A DNA stretch of 64,000 bases from Nostoc sp. TH1S01 (GCA_018993265.1 JAGKSW010000019.1:1-64000), one strand, 5' to 3'. Counted from the stretch's first letter, positions 1 to 10,493 are shown. The notes: generated from the sequence alone by a model not told the origin. Translations and numbers: made by a program.

Positions 1-29
1 TTTATTCAATCTCTATCCTGTTGTAATTC

Positions 30-422
30 TTATCGAGACTGACTTTTATCTGTAGCAGTATCATCAGTAGAAGAATCAGTATCAGTATTTGATATACCGT
101 TGGCCTGGCCTGAGCTTTGAGGTACGACAGTTTTAGAAGTATTAGCTTTACTTCCGTCTACAGGATTATCAGTATTCTTATCTTTCTGAGGAGTAGTTTG
201 TGATCCTGAATTTAAAGACTGTTGAGGTGGAACAGTTATATTAATGTCTGGTTGAGAAGGTATATTTACAGGTGGTACTTGCTGTTGAGGAACTACAACT
301 GGATATATGCAGTTATTAGCTGTTGTATCAAAATGGTCAACTTCCCAGGAGAGAGGGAACAGGGAATGGGCAAGCAGAGGGAGCAGAGGAAGTACTTCAC
401 CATACGCAGTACCAATTCCCTG
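30..422 (-). pseudogene. possible C-terminal gene remnant, start lost
   Basis: The minus strand is open for about 130 codons between a TAA at 423-425 and a TAA at 30-32, but has no ATG, GTG or TTG that gives a sensible start. The last ~105 codons look like real protein: a short stretch with WEVDHFDTTANNC, then a low-complexity tail rich in Pro, Gln, Ser, Thr and Asp. The first ~25 codons fall in a G/A-rich intergenic-type repeat (about 345-435), suggesting that the repeat replaced or interrupted the upstream part. I do not recognise the family. It may be a decayed gene or the tail of a gene disrupted by repeat insertion. Confidence 0.3.
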
Positions 423-437
423 TTACCTGTTCCCTTT
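344..437. repeat. GGGAACAGGGAAT-type short repeat
   Basis: A purine-rich block built from degenerate units such as GGGAACAGGGAATGGG and its complement near 412-435 (TTCCCTGTTACCTGTTCCC). Similar blocks recur in this window (about 4720-4860, 48545-48575) and belong to the heptamer-type short tandem repeats typical of filamentous cyanobacteria. Confidence 0.5.
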
Positions 438-460
438 TAAAAGCGCATACTAAAAAATAG

Positions 461-1570
<1,110 letters not shown>

Positions 1571-1602
1571 AACTACTGCTATTATATTTATGCTTCGTAG
1601 TT

Positions 1603-1676
1603 GGGGCTGTAGCTCAGTTGGATAGAGCGAGCGCCTCCTAAGCGCTAGGTCGTGCGTTCGAGACGCACCAGTCCCG
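1603..1676 (+). tRNA. tRNA-Arg (anticodon CCT)
   Basis: A complete cloverleaf can be folded: acceptor stem GGGGCTG/CAGTCCC (one G-T pair), D arm with AGCTCAGTTGGATAGAGC, anticodon stem AGCGC/GCGCT around loop CTCCTAA giving anticodon CCT (reads AGG), T arm GTGCG-TTCGAGA-CGCAC, discriminator G. The 3' CCA is not encoded. It lies 32 bases after the tocopherol cyclase stop and may be transcribed separately. Confidence 0.95.
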
Positions 1677-1907
1677 TCGTATATAAAAATTACCAAAAAC
1701 CTAGTCGGCAGTTTTTACGGAACCTTCCGAGTTTATTTTGAAGATAACTGTAAAATCTCGCCGATAGCGTTTATGCACAATGTAACTTGTATAAACGAAA
1801 ATTTGTTTAGCCAAGATAGTGTGGGTTTGACAAAAATCTGCTACCCTAACATATATTTTTAACTTATTCAGAGAATATTACGTCTTAGTACACGAAATCA
1901 TAGAGCC

Positions 1908-2504
1908 TTGAAGAACAATTTTTTGTTTACAGGTAAATCTTTTCGGTTTATAGTTCTTGCCATATCCCTATTAATGTGGTTTGGTTACAAAGAAATCCAA
2001 AAAGAAGCTACACAACCTCAAGCCGTATTAGTTTTGGGCGGTTCCACCAAAAAACTAGAGAGAGAAAAGTTTACAGCCGAGTTTGTACGTAAGCATCCAA
2101 ATTTACCAATTTGGATTACGGGTGGGAGCCCACCTAGCTTTACCCGCAAAGTATTTGCTAAAGCTGGCATTGATCCCAAGCGTTTACACTTGGATTATGA
2201 AGCAGTAGATACAGTTACTAATTTTACCAGCTTAGTAGATGATTTAAAAGCTCACGGTATAACAAGAGTTTATTTAATTACTTCTGACTTCCATATGCGT
2301 CGTGCTTCGGTTATCGGCGAGATAGTCTTAGGTAGCCGAGGAATTGACTTTCAGCCGATATCTGTTCCTTCAAAATCGCCACCAGAGCCATTAGAAAAAT
2401 CTATCCGTGATGGAGCTAGAGCTTTAGTGTGGGTAGCAACTGGTTATACAGGTGCAAATGATCCTAGCAAAGGTGGAAAACCCAGAATTGAAAGCAGAAG
2501 ATAA
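1908..2504 (+). CDS. YdcF-like DUF218 family membrane-anchored protein
   Basis: A 198-residue protein with one N-terminal hydrophobic segment (residues ~10-25) and a DUF218/YdcF-type domain. The visible marks are an AVLVLGG strand near residue 37, an ITGG turn near 68, and the conserved ITSDFHMRRA block near 123-132 that usually lines the active site. Family members include SanA and ElyC, linked to envelope integrity; the reaction is not settled. The start given is a TTG that includes the whole membrane anchor; an ATG 22 codons in would cut it. Possible peptidoglycan or envelope role is inference. Confidence 0.75.
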   Translation: MKNNFLFTGKSFRFIVLAISLLMWFGYKEIQKEATQPQAVLVLGGSTKKLEREKFTAEFVRKHPNLPIWITGGSPPSFTRKVFAKAGIDPKRLHLDYEAVDTVTNFTSLVDDLKAHGITRVYLITSDFHMRRASVIGEIVLGSRGIDFQPISVPSKSPPEPLEKSIRDGARALVWVATGYTGANDPSKGGKPRIESRR

Positions 2505-2560
2505 AAAGTAAAAAATCAATTTTTGCTCTTTTACTTTTTACTTTTTACTTTTTTATTTGC

Positions 2561-2854
2561 TTAGGCAGCCATTTCTTGTACTAAAACAAAGGGCTGTACA
2601 ATTAGAGTGTTGAAGCGTTTTTGCCGATCGCAGTTCCATTGTCCTACTTGTTCTAAAGAAGGTTTGGTAATTAATTGCTCATCAATCCACTGCTGTACAG
2701 ATTGAGTGTTATCATTAGCGATCGCTTCTCCTACATCTAATAAGTTTAGTCCTGGTGCTACCAAAATCACTGCATCACGCTGTGCATGGGGAATCAACCA
2801 GTCCCATTCCGCTTCATCTAAACCTTCTGTTAACTCTGCTCGTAAATCTGACAT
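2561..2854 (-). CDS. DUF2288 family small protein
   Basis: A 97-residue acidic protein with the pattern I associate with DUF2288: N-terminal MSDLRAELTEGLDEAEW, a central VILVAPGLNLLDVGEAIA strand-helix, and C-terminal FNTLIVQPFVLVQE. No signal peptide or catalytic motif is visible and the function is unknown. It is followed on the same strand by the AI-2E family permease but reads away from it, with an 86-base gap. It is probably a soluble cytoplasmic protein. Confidence 0.7.
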   Translation of the reverse strand: MSDLRAELTEGLDEAEWDWLIPHAQRDAVILVAPGLNLLDVGEAIANDNTQSVQQWIDEQLITKPSLEQVGQWNCDRQKRFNTLIVQPFVLVQEMAA

Positions 2855-2940
2855 AATTGCACGTTTTTCTTGGTATATATTCGATTTTACATGAGAGCTT
2901 AGAGGCGAGGAAATAAATACAAATAACCAATAGCTACTGA

Positions 2941-3978
2941 CTAAACCTCAGCTTTCATCTCATCAATTTCAAATAAAGATACTATTACTCCGGTAATTGG
3001 AATAGAAATAAAAACTCCTAATAATCCTGCTACTCTCGCACCTACTAATAAGGCGAAAAATACCACAACAGGATTAAGATTTAGCGCACCTTGCATAATC
3101 CGCGGAGCAATGAGATTGTCTTGAATTTGCTGAAGGATAATACAAGCAATTAATACTTTTAATGCTAGCCAAACATTCTGAGATAAAACAATTAAAGTAA
3201 TTGTGCTAACACCTAAAGTTGCTCCTATTCCTGGAATAATATCTAAAAAGCCAATAATTACAGATAATAATAAAGCAAAAGGTACCTGCAATATTACAAA
3301 GACAATAAAAGTAGTTGTTGTTAAAAACAAACTTAATAACAACTGACCGCGAAAGAAACCTAAAAAGCTGCGTCTGATGATATTTGTAAATCTGATGCGG
3401 CGTTGTTTAGGTACTATTTTTAAAATAAAATTCCACAGCTTATCGCCATCTAACAGCATGAAGAATGCTACAACAGCAATCAAAATAAAAGTAACAAAAT
3501 TAGTCAATAACTGTTGTAAAAAAGTTAGGCTCGTGACTAAACCTGATATAGCCTGATTCCGTAATTGTTCTTCAATTACACTTAAATCTATTTGCAGATT
3601 GCGGTTGCGGAGAAATTCTTCTACTCTTTCTAAAAAGGGTGCAAGAGAAGTTAAAAATCCCGAAATACTATCTATTAATTGCTGTCCTTGGGATAAAACT
3701 GCTATACCAACTGTGATTAATAATCCTCCTAAAATCACAATGCTGATTAAGAAGACAACAATCACAGCTATCCCATGAGGTAAAAACCGCCGCAACCAAT
3801 GTACAGGATAGCTGAGTAAGAAAGCTAAAATTGCCGCAAATGTAAAAATCACAATTACAGCTTCAAAGTATGCTAAAAGTTGTACGAAAGCCCAGCCAGA
3901 AGCCACTAACAACAAAAAGCGGACTAACGCCGAATTATTCAAGCGATTCCAAAAATTCTTGGCATCCAAGCCGGTCAT
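2941..3978 (-). CDS. AI-2E family (PerM/UPF0118) transporter
   Basis: A 345-residue polytopic membrane protein. Hydrophobic segments appear at ~20-50, ~62-95, ~155-180, ~212-240, ~245-275 and ~290-330, the usual arrangement for the AI-2E exporter/PerM family, with the typical PFALLLSVIIGFLDIIPGIGATLG block and the DNLIAPRIMQG motif. Known members export autoinducer-2 or act as Na+/H+ antiporters, so the substrate cannot be assigned here. It is the last gene of a leftward run but is separated from plsC by about 100 bases, so co-transcription is uncertain. Confidence 0.88.
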   Translation of the reverse strand: MTGLDAKNFWNRLNNSALVRFLLLVASGWAFVQLLAYFEAVIVIFTFAAILAFLLSYPVHWLRRFLPHGIAVIVVFLISIVILGGLLITVGIAVLSQGQQLIDSISGFLTSLAPFLERVEEFLRNRNLQIDLSVIEEQLRNQAISGLVTSLTFLQQLLTNFVTFILIAVVAFFMLLDGDKLWNFILKIVPKQRRIRFTNIIRRSFLGFFRGQLLLSLFLTTTTFIVFVILQVPFALLLSVIIGFLDIIPGIGATLGVSTITLIVLSQNVWLALKVLIACIILQQIQDNLIAPRIMQGALNLNPVVVFFALLVGARVAGLLGVFISIPITGVIVSLFEIDEMKAEV

Positions 3979-4078
3979 ATAATATTTAAAAAATAAGTTA
4001 GTTTAGCGATCGCTAGTAGACATTAGCAACATATAAAAATACAGTGGCGATCGCTACTACCTAAAAGCATATTTCTCA

Positions 4079-4717
4079 TCAACGTCCTAAATCGTGCATT
4101 TCGTTGATTACCTGTGTACACTTTTGGGTTACACGGTCTAATTCATCCTTATTAGTAGAACTTGGCGGGTCTATTACTTGTCCAATTCTGATAGTTAAGG
4201 GAACAGCACGCGGTATCGATGAGCCTTTTTCTAAAATCCCTTCACTACCCCATAAACTTACAGGTAAAATCGGTGCTTGTGCTTTTGCGGCTAAGAGTGC
4301 TGCACCTTTTTTCGGGTCAGTAATTTTGCCATCGGGTGTGCGAGTCCCTTGTAAAAAAACTCCCACAGCCCAACCATTTTCTAAACATTCTAAAGCGGCA
4401 CGAATTGCATTGCGATCGGCACTTCCTCGGCTAACTGGGTAAGCACCATACAACTTAATAGCTTGTGCCAAAACGGGAATTTCAAACAACTCTTGTTTAG
4501 CCATATATGCTACCGGACGGCGCACACAATTGGAAACAATTGGCGGGTCAAAGTAACTAGCATGATTACTAACTACTACCAAAGGATCTGATTGCGGTAC
4601 ATTCTCAACCCCATAAATCTTGCCACGAAAGTAAGCATGAAGCACAGGGCTGACAATAGACCATTTGAAAGCGTGGTAAAGTGCCAGACTAATAAACGGT
4701 TCACGACTGCGAGACAT
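4079..4717 (-). CDS. plsC: 1-acyl-glycerol-3-phosphate acyltransferase
   Basis: Transfers an acyl chain to the sn-2 position of lysophosphatidate in membrane lipid synthesis. The acyltransferase motif I is NHASYFD (HX4D, residues ~50-56), and a block reading FLQGTRTPDG replaces the usual FPEGTR. The open frame extends 25 codons upstream, but those codons are a Pro/Leu/Thr string coded by an intergenic repeat, so I chose the ATG at 4717, giving 212 residues beginning MSRSREPF. It follows fabD, fabH and plsX on the same strand, forming a fatty-acid to phospholipid operon. The Glu to Gln change in motif III is notable but may be normal for this cyanobacterial subfamily. Confidence 0.85.
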   Translation of the reverse strand: MSRSREPFISLALYHAFKWSIVSPVLHAYFRGKIYGVENVPQSDPLVVVSNHASYFDPPIVSNCVRRPVAYMAKQELFEIPVLAQAIKLYGAYPVSRGSADRNAIRAALECLENGWAVGVFLQGTRTPDGKITDPKKGAALLAAKAQAPILPVSLWGSEGILEKGSSIPRAVPLTIRIGQVIDPPSSTNKDELDRVTQKCTQVINEMHDLGR

Positions 4718-4721
4718 AGGA

Positions 4722-4859
4722 AATTGGGGAGTGGTGAGTGGTGAGTTGGGAGTGGGGAGTAGGAAGTAGGGAATGGGAATTAATAAATTCAAAATGAGTA
4801 GATTCTTTAACTTTTGATTTCTTCGTCGTCCCTATTCCCTATTCCCCACTCCCTATTCC
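4722..4859. repeat. short tandem repeats between fabD and plsC
   Basis: Degenerate heptamer-like units such as GGGAGTG and GGTGAGT on one side, and CCCTATT and CCCACTC on the other (about 4722-4780 and 4829-4859). They are typical of short tandemly repeated repetitive sequences in heterocystous cyanobacteria. They sit inside what looks like a lipid operon and create the false N-terminal extension of plsC. Confidence 0.6.
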
Positions 4860-5741
4860 CTAGTTTGGTAATTCAGCAGCATTACGGACGTTCTTTAAGA
4901 TTAAATCAGTAGTGGTGCGTTTAATTAACCCAGTTAAAACATTGCCAGGGCCAATTTCTATGACTTGTCCAATGTTGTTAGCTGGTAATTGCAAGGAAAT
5001 TTCTCGCCAACGTACTGAACCAGTCATTTGCTGAGTAAGACGCTGTTTTAAAACTTGTGCGTCAGTTGCAGGTACAGGTTCAACATTAGACATTACAGGT
5101 ACAGTTGCAGGCTGAAATTCTACCGTTTCCAGAATTTCTTGGAACTCCGCCGCAGCCGCCGACATCAAATGTGAGTGAAACGCGCCAGAAACTTTTAAGG
5201 GCATGGCACGTTTAGCTTTAACTTGCGACATCACCGCTTGCACAGCATCAGGAGTCCCAGATATCACCACTTGCGCTGGACTGTTATCATTTGCCAAAAC
5301 GACATCTGGTGTTTCAGCTATAACTGCATCTAATTGTTCCCGGTCAAAGTTCATTAAAGCCGCCATCATTCCACCTGCGGCACTATCCATCAGTTCAGCA
5401 CGGCGTTTAACTAAACGCAAACCCGCCGACCACTCAAAAACCCCAGCAACGTAAAGGGCAATATACTCACCTAAACTATGGCCAGCGACCAAATCGGGTT
5501 GATGTCCCCGTTCCTGCATCAAATCAGCGAAAATACTTTCTACTACGTAAAGACAGGGCTGAGTGTAAAGTGTCTGCCCTAGCTTTTCTTCTTGGTTTTG
5601 GCAGATGTCGCTGACAGACCACCCTAAGATTTCTTCAGCCTGAGTAAATTTTGCTTTAGCACCTGGTATATCTAATAAGTCTGTTCCCATTCCCAGTGCT
5701 TGGGAACCTTGTCCGGGAAACACCCATGCGGTTTTAGTCAT
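4860..5741 (-). CDS. fabD: malonyl-CoA:ACP transacylase
   Basis: Moves malonyl groups from CoA to acyl carrier protein to feed fatty acid elongation. The 293-residue protein has the N-terminal FPGQGSQ motif, the nucleophile motif GHSLGEY (Ser ~89), an active-site His in the GAFHSHLM block near 195, and the usual GNVLTGLIKR C-terminal segment. It lies between fabH (upstream) and plsC on the same strand. The 94-base gap to fabH is filled with heptamer repeats, so the operon is interrupted by repeat expansion rather than by a gene. Confidence 0.96.
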   Translation of the reverse strand: MTKTAWVFPGQGSQALGMGTDLLDIPGAKAKFTQAEEILGWSVSDICQNQEEKLGQTLYTQPCLYVVESIFADLMQERGHQPDLVAGHSLGEYIALYVAGVFEWSAGLRLVKRRAELMDSAAGGMMAALMNFDREQLDAVIAETPDVVLANDNSPAQVVISGTPDAVQAVMSQVKAKRAMPLKVSGAFHSHLMSAAAAEFQEILETVEFQPATVPVMSNVEPVPATDAQVLKQRLTQQMTGSVRWREISLQLPANNIGQVIEIGPGNVLTGLIKRTTTDLILKNVRNAAELPN

Positions 5742-5835
5742 TGGTCAATAGTCAAGAGTCAATGGTCAAGAGTCAATTGTCAATGGTCAATAGTCATTTA
5801 CAAAGGACAAATGACTATTGACCATTGACAAATAT
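5742..5835. repeat. STRR heptamer array (TCAATAG / TCAATGG type)
   Basis: The whole fabH-fabD gap consists of tandem degenerate units: GGTCAATAGTCAAGAGTCAA and relatives, then the reverse-complement set GACTATTGACCATTGACAAA, so the array is also a weak inverted repeat. This is the classic short tandem repeat of Nostoc-type genomes. Confidence 0.7.
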
Positions 5836-6828
5836 TTATCTTCCCCACTGGAAGATGGCTGCACCCCAGGTTAAACCTGCGCCAAAGCCGGATGCAGCAA
5901 TGATGTCATTGGGTTTAATTTTGCCTTGTTGTACTGCTTCATCTAAAGCCAGAGGAATAGAAGCAGCAGATGTATTGCCGTAATTGGCAAGATTACTAAT
6001 AACTTTGTGTTCGGGAATTTCTAGACGTTGGGCGACAGCATCTAGGATGCGTTGATTGGCTTGATGTAAGACTAGCCAATCTATTTGTTCAACAGTCAAG
6101 TTGGCTTCAAATAAAGCTTTATCAATAATTTCTGGCACTTTTTGGACAGCAAAGCGGTATACTTCTTTACCATTCATTGTGATGGGTTGGTAAGTGCCTT
6201 GAGAAACATTGAGACCTGGGAGTAATTCTTGAGCAGAAGCAGCATAGCCAAGGTTAAGCTGATGATTTAGATTACCATCACTTTTGAGTGCAAAGCCCAA
6301 CAAGCGATCGCTCTCGGCAGCTTGGAGAACGACAGCACCCGCCCCATCGCCAAATAACACGCAAGTTTTCCGGTCTTGCCAATCTACCCAACGAGAGAGG
6401 ATGTCTGCCCCGATCAACAGTACATTCTGATATACCCCTGTTCTGATATATTGGGCAGCTGTTACCAGCCCAAATACAAAGCCAGAACAAGCAGCGGTTA
6501 AATCAAACGCTACTGCTTTGGTAGCTCCTAACTGGGCTTGTACTTGACAAGCAGTGCCGAACAAATCATCTGGGGTAGATGTTGCCAGCAAAATAAGATC
6601 CAGGTCAGTGGCTTGAATCCCGGCGGCTGCGATCGCTCTTTCCCCCGCTGCCGTTGCCAAGGAACTTAAAGAACCCGACGGAAGTGATACTCGTCTTTGA
6701 CGAATTCCCGTTCTTGTGGTAATCCACTCATCTGATGTTTCAACCAGTGCTGTTAGTGCCTGGTTGTCAAGGGAAGTTTCGGGAACTGCCGAGCCACTTC
6801 CTGTAAATGCTATGCCTAACTTTTGCAC
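5836..6828 (-). CDS. fabH: 3-oxoacyl-ACP synthase III (KAS III)
   Basis: Starts fatty acid synthesis by condensing acetyl-CoA with malonyl-ACP. The 330-residue protein shows the thiolase fold marks: nucleophile Cys in DLTAACSGFVFGL (Cys ~114), the catalytic His in LVLHQANQRI (~257) and Asn in NYGNTSAAS (~287), plus the GAVVL and GFGAGLTWG blocks. It sits downstream of plsX and upstream of fabD on the same strand, the gene order seen in many bacteria. A nearly full-length match in length and motifs leaves little doubt. Confidence 0.97.
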   Translation of the reverse strand: MQKLGIAFTGSGSAVPETSLDNQALTALVETSDEWITTRTGIRQRRVSLPSGSLSSLATAAGERAIAAAGIQATDLDLILLATSTPDDLFGTACQVQAQLGATKAVAFDLTAACSGFVFGLVTAAQYIRTGVYQNVLLIGADILSRWVDWQDRKTCVLFGDGAGAVVLQAAESDRLLGFALKSDGNLNHQLNLGYAASAQELLPGLNVSQGTYQPITMNGKEVYRFAVQKVPEIIDKALFEANLTVEQIDWLVLHQANQRILDAVAQRLEIPEHKVISNLANYGNTSAASIPLALDEAVQQGKIKPNDIIAASGFGAGLTWGAAIFQWGR

Positions 6829-6905
6829 TCCTGCTCTCCCAAGCTCTCAGCGTTTTAATCATTTATCCTTCTCAGGACAAATAACGGATGACAATTAAAC
6901 TATGA

Positions 6906-7931
6906 CTAACCGTTCTCACGCTGTAGGATTTCGTACTGCGATTGAAGTCTTTGCAGCACTTGGTTATCCACTGCTTCTTTTGCCATACGTATTGCACTAA
7001 ATATTGAAGGTGCTTGCGAACTGCCGTGGCCGATAAAACAAACTCCAGCCACACCTAACAGTAAAGCACCTCCATGCTCCGCATGATCCATCCGTTGCTT
7101 AATTCGCTTGAGATTTGGTTTTAAAAGGGCAGTACCAATTTGTCCGTGCAAGCCTTGGGGCAGTTCTTCACGTAAAATTTGCAGAATTACTCCTCCCAGA
7201 GATTCGGCAAATTTCAACAACACATTACCCACAAAGCCATCACAGACAATCACATCAAATTGGCCGGAAAGTACATCACGTCCTTCGGCATTACCAATAA
7301 AATTGATACTAGAATTTTCCCGCAGTAGTTGATGGGCGCGGAGTGCTTGCTCATTACCCTTGGTATCTTCTTCGCCAATATTGAGTAAACCTACCTTGGG
7401 TGCATCCATCCCCAAAACATATTGGCTGTAAATTGAACCCATCACAGCAAACTGCTCTAAAAATTTAGGACGGCAGTCTACATTTGCACCTACATCCAGT
7501 ATTAGTACTGGCTTACCAGCCATAATCGTGGGGAAAACTGTACCAATAGCTGGGCGATCAATTCCTGGTAATCTCCCTAAACGCAGCAATGCTGATGCCA
7601 TAGCTGCCCCAGAGTGTCCAGCAGAAAATACAGCATCTGCCTGCTGATTTTTGACCAAATCCATCGCCACGTTGATAGAAGCCTTGCGTTTACGTCTGAC
7701 CGCGTTTAAAGGCTCCTCATCCATAGCGATCGCTTCTTCAGCAGGAACTATCTCCACCCGCTCCAAAGTAGTTTTTGGCGGCATGACAGCTTTAATTTGT
7801 TGGGGATCACCAACTAGCAAGACTTTCACACCCAATTCTTCACTGGCGCGTAATGCACCAGCAACGATTTCTTTGGGTGCGTGATCCCCCCCCATTGCGT
7901 CAATTGCTATCCGTGCGCTAGTCGATCCCAT
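6906..7931 (-). CDS. plsX: phosphate acyltransferase PlsX
   Basis: Converts acyl-ACP to acyl-phosphate, the donor for the first glycerolipid acylation. The 341-residue protein opens with RIAIDAMGGDHAPKEIVAGA and carries the SAGHSGAAMASAL, DVGANVDC and GFVGNVLLKF blocks expected of PlsX. It is the first gene of the leftward plsX-fabH-fabD-plsC set, coupling fatty acid and phospholipid synthesis. The start ATG at 7931 gives the usual N-terminus. Confidence 0.96.
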   Translation of the reverse strand: MGSTSARIAIDAMGGDHAPKEIVAGALRASEELGVKVLLVGDPQQIKAVMPPKTTLERVEIVPAEEAIAMDEEPLNAVRRKRKASINVAMDLVKNQQADAVFSAGHSGAAMASALLRLGRLPGIDRPAIGTVFPTIMAGKPVLILDVGANVDCRPKFLEQFAVMGSIYSQYVLGMDAPKVGLLNIGEEDTKGNEQALRAHQLLRENSSINFIGNAEGRDVLSGQFDVIVCDGFVGNVLLKFAESLGGVILQILREELPQGLHGQIGTALLKPNLKRIKQRMDHAEHGGALLLGVAGVCFIGHGSSQAPSIFSAIRMAKEAVDNQVLQRLQSQYEILQRENG

Positions 7932-8032
7932 TGCTCAGAGCTTATAGAAACCTTACAAATTTTACCAGATTGGCTTTGTTAAAAAACCTTAACTTACTGA
8001 CTGCCAACTTCTATTGTTACTATTACAACTTG

Positions 8033-8137
8033 TTTTGGCGGCAAGCCCAAGATAACACGAATAAAGTATGAATTTTGAAGTATGAATTTTGAAGTATGAA
8101 GTCTGAAAACTCATATTTCAGACTTCACACTTTAGAC
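8033..8137. repeat. tandem and inverted short repeats
   Basis: Units of TATGAATTTTGAAG and GAAGTCTGAAA followed by TTTCAGACTTCACACTT and GACTTCAGACTTC. The two halves are complementary and could fold into a long imperfect hairpin between plsX and pepA. Confidence 0.5.
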
Positions 8138-8138
8138 T

Positions 8139-9623
8139 TCAGACTTCAATTCCTAGTACCCAATCGACTAACATCCGCACGCCGTAGCCGGTTGCGCCGG
8201 GGCCGTTGTAGCCATTTTCTTTGTCTGCCCATACTGGGCCTGCGATATCTATGTGCGCCCAAGGAGTATCTTTGACGAATTGCTTGAGGAATAAAGCAGC
8301 GGTGATGGAACCACCAGGACGCGGCCCGGTGTTTTTCATATCCGCAATCCCAGATTTCAAGCCTTCAAAATATTTTTCTTCCATTGGCATCCGCCAAATT
8401 TTTTCGCCGGATGTGGCTGATGCTGTTTCTAACTGCGAAGCTAAAGCATCATCGGGAGTGTATAAACCAGCAATATCTTCGCCCAAGGCAATCACGTTAG
8501 CACCTGTGAGGGTGGCTAAATCCACGATCGCATCTAAGCCCAATTTATCTGTATATACCAAAGCATCAGCCAAGGTTAAACGCCCTTCAGCATCGGTGTT
8601 ATTCACTTCGATGGTTTTGCCGTTAGAAGCTTTGAGGATGTCGCCTGGGTGCATAGCGCGACCGCTAATCATGTTTTCGGTAACGGCAGAGATAAAGTGA
8701 ACTTCGGCATTTGGCTTAAGTTGGGCGATCGCTTTTGCCGCACCCAAGGTTGCAGCTGCACCACCCATATCAATTTTCATGGTTTCGATGCCGCTACCTG
8801 CACCTTTAATATTCAATCCCCCAGAATCGAAGGTTAAACCTTTACCAATAATCGCTAGTTTCTTTGCGGGTGTACCTTCTGGTTTGTAGGTGAGGTGAAT
8901 AAATTTGGGTGGTAAATCAGAGGCTTGGGCAACGCCTAAAAAAGCACCCATACCTAATCTTTCACAATCTTCTTTTTCCAAGATTTGTAATTGCAAGCCG
9001 TAGTCTTTAGCAATTTCTTGGGCTGTTTCTGCCATTGTAATGGGTGTAACTGTATTGGCTGGGGCGGCTACCAACTCTCTTGCTAAAATGACCCCAGATA
9101 CAATTTGGTTAGCACGCTTCAGCGCAGCTTCTTGACCTTCAAAGCCCAGTAACTCGACAGTTTCAACTTTTGCGCCTTTATCATCTGGTTCTGATTTAAA
9201 GCGCACATCTTGATATAAAGCTAACTCTACACCTTCAGCGATCGCTTGGGCTGTGGCTGCTGGGTCGTCGTTCCACAAAGGAAAGCTAAATCCGAGCGTT
9301 TTGCTTTTTTGCTTTTTAGCTACCTTCGCCGCCGCCGCTGCTGCACGCCGCAGACTATCTACTTTCAGTGCGTCTGGTTTTCCTAAGCCGACTAAAATTA
9401 CTTTTTTAACTGAACCACCACCACCGACACGAGTAAAGACAGTGCTGTTGGCTTTGGCTGTAAATTCTTCTTCGGCAATGACTTCTTTTAAGATGCCAGC
9501 AAACTTTTCATTCAAAGTTGCCAGTTCACCTGTTAACTCTACCGCATCTTCAAATAATCCAATTGCTAAAGTATCGCCTGCCCACTCCAGCAGAGGCTGA
9601 GTACTAAGTTGAATTGCTGCCAT
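8139..9623 (-). CDS. pepA: leucyl aminopeptidase (M17)
   Basis: A cytosolic di-metal aminopeptidase that trims N-terminal residues from peptides; some homologues also bind DNA. The 494-residue protein has an N-terminal macro-like domain and a C-terminal catalytic domain with [14 protein letters not shown], the metal-binding signature [14 protein letters not shown] (~348-361) and a [21 protein letters not shown] tail. Length is normal. It is transcribed alone on the minus strand and diverges from the Uma2 gene at 9766. Confidence 0.96.
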   Translation of the reverse strand: MAAIQLSTQPLLEWAGDTLAIGLFEDAVELTGELATLNEKFAGILKEVIAEEEFTAKANSTVFTRVGGGGSVKKVILVGLGKPDALKVDSLRRAAAAAAKVAKKQKSKTLGFSFPLWNDDPAATAQAIAEGVELALYQDVRFKSEPDDKGAKVETVELLGFEGQEAALKRANQIVSGVILARELVAAPANTVTPITMAETAQEIAKDYGLQLQILEKEDCERLGMGAFLGVAQASDLPPKFIHLTYKPEGTPAKKLAIIGKGLTFDSGGLNIKGAGSGIETMKIDMGGAAATLGAAKAIAQLKPNAEVHFISAVTENMISGRAMHPGDILKASNGKTIEVNNTDAEGRLTLADALVYTDKLGLDAIVDLATLTGANVIALGEDIAGLYTPDDALASQLETASATSGEKIWRMPMEEKYFEGLKSGIADMKNTGPRPGGSITAALFLKQFVKDTPWAHIDIAGPVWADKENGYNGPGATGYGVRMLVDWVLGIEV

Positions 9624-9765
9624 GTTGGGATTTTGTTGAAAGATTCCTTCTTGTACCAGTATTGCTCAAAAATTTGAAGTGTGAAGAGAAGTCAGAAGTA
9701 TGAAGTATGAAAGGGCAAATCGCCAGTGACTTTTATAATTGAAACATCCCAACCTTCTGTATGGT

Positions 9766-10476
9766 ATGACTATGACCTCAGCCTTGACTCCAAATCAACG
9801 CTCAGAAGTGTTCTATCCTAGTTCCGATGGTGAACCTGTGGCAGAAAGCTATGCCCATTTATGTGTATTACTGGCGACACTAGAAATTCTGCGTCAGTAT
9901 TTAGCAGGACAACAAGCAACAGTTCTTGCCAATCAATTTCTCTACTACGCTCAAGGGTTTCCTAAGTTGCGCGTTGCCCCTGATGTGATGGTAATTTTTA
10001 ATGTCGAGCCTGGTGGTCGAGATAACTATAAAGTGTGGGAAGAAGGGGAAGTTCCATCTGTGATTTTTGAGATGACTTCGGCGGGGACGAAAAATCACGA
10101 TCAGGAATTTAAGAAGACTTTGTACGAACAACTTGGTGTAAAAGAATACTGGTTATTTGACCCCAGAGGCGAATGGGTGCAGGGACAATTGCGGGGTTAT
10201 CGGTTGCGGCAAGATTCTTATGAGTTGATTACCGATAATCGCAGTGAACCATTAGGTTTGCGGTTGCAGGTAGAAGGAGAACTGATTAGTTTTTACCGAG
10301 AAGATACAGGAGAGAAACTACTGAACCCCACAGAACAGGCACAAGCACTACGTGAAGCACAACAAAGAATAGATGCAGAAGCTTTAGCTCGACAGCAAGC
10401 TGAACAGCAAGTAGAGCAATTAAAGCAACGTCTCCGAGAACTGGGTATTGATCCTGAGCAACTTGAACAGAAATAG
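9766..10476 (+). CDS. Uma2 family (DUF820) putative nuclease with coiled-coil tail
   Basis: A PD-(D/E)XK-type fold protein of the Uma2 family, much amplified in cyanobacteria; biological role unknown. Visible marks are PDVMVIFNVEPGG (Asp ~71), the VIFEMTSAGT motif (acidic residue ~98), the FKKTLYEQLGVKEYWLFDP block, and a C-terminal Gln/Glu/Ala-rich coiled coil (~190-237) ending in LRELGIDPEQLEQK. A TTG nine codons upstream is open, but I chose the ATG at 9766; a second ATG two codons later is also possible. This is one of three Uma2 genes in the window. Confidence 0.8.
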   Translation: MTMTSALTPNQRSEVFYPSSDGEPVAESYAHLCVLLATLEILRQYLAGQQATVLANQFLYYAQGFPKLRVAPDVMVIFNVEPGGRDNYKVWEEGEVPSVIFEMTSAGTKNHDQEFKKTLYEQLGVKEYWLFDPRGEWVQGQLRGYRLRQDSYELITDNRSEPLGLRLQVEGELISFYREDTGEKLLNPTEQAQALREAQQRIDAEALARQQAEQQVEQLKQRLRELGIDPEQLEQK

Positions 10477-10493
10477 AGGCTAGGGACTGGAGG

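Noticed and set aside
222-440. 72-residue open frame on the plus strand at the left edge
   Set aside because: It reads through a G/A-rich repeat and overlaps the opposite-strand remnant, with no family resemblance.
4718-4792. 25-residue N-terminal extension of the acyltransferase
   Set aside because: Coded by short repeats; the family start fits the ATG at 4717.
5742-5835. CRISPR-like repeats
   Set aside because: Units are degenerate heptamers without spacers; no cas genes are seen. It is a short tandem repeat array.
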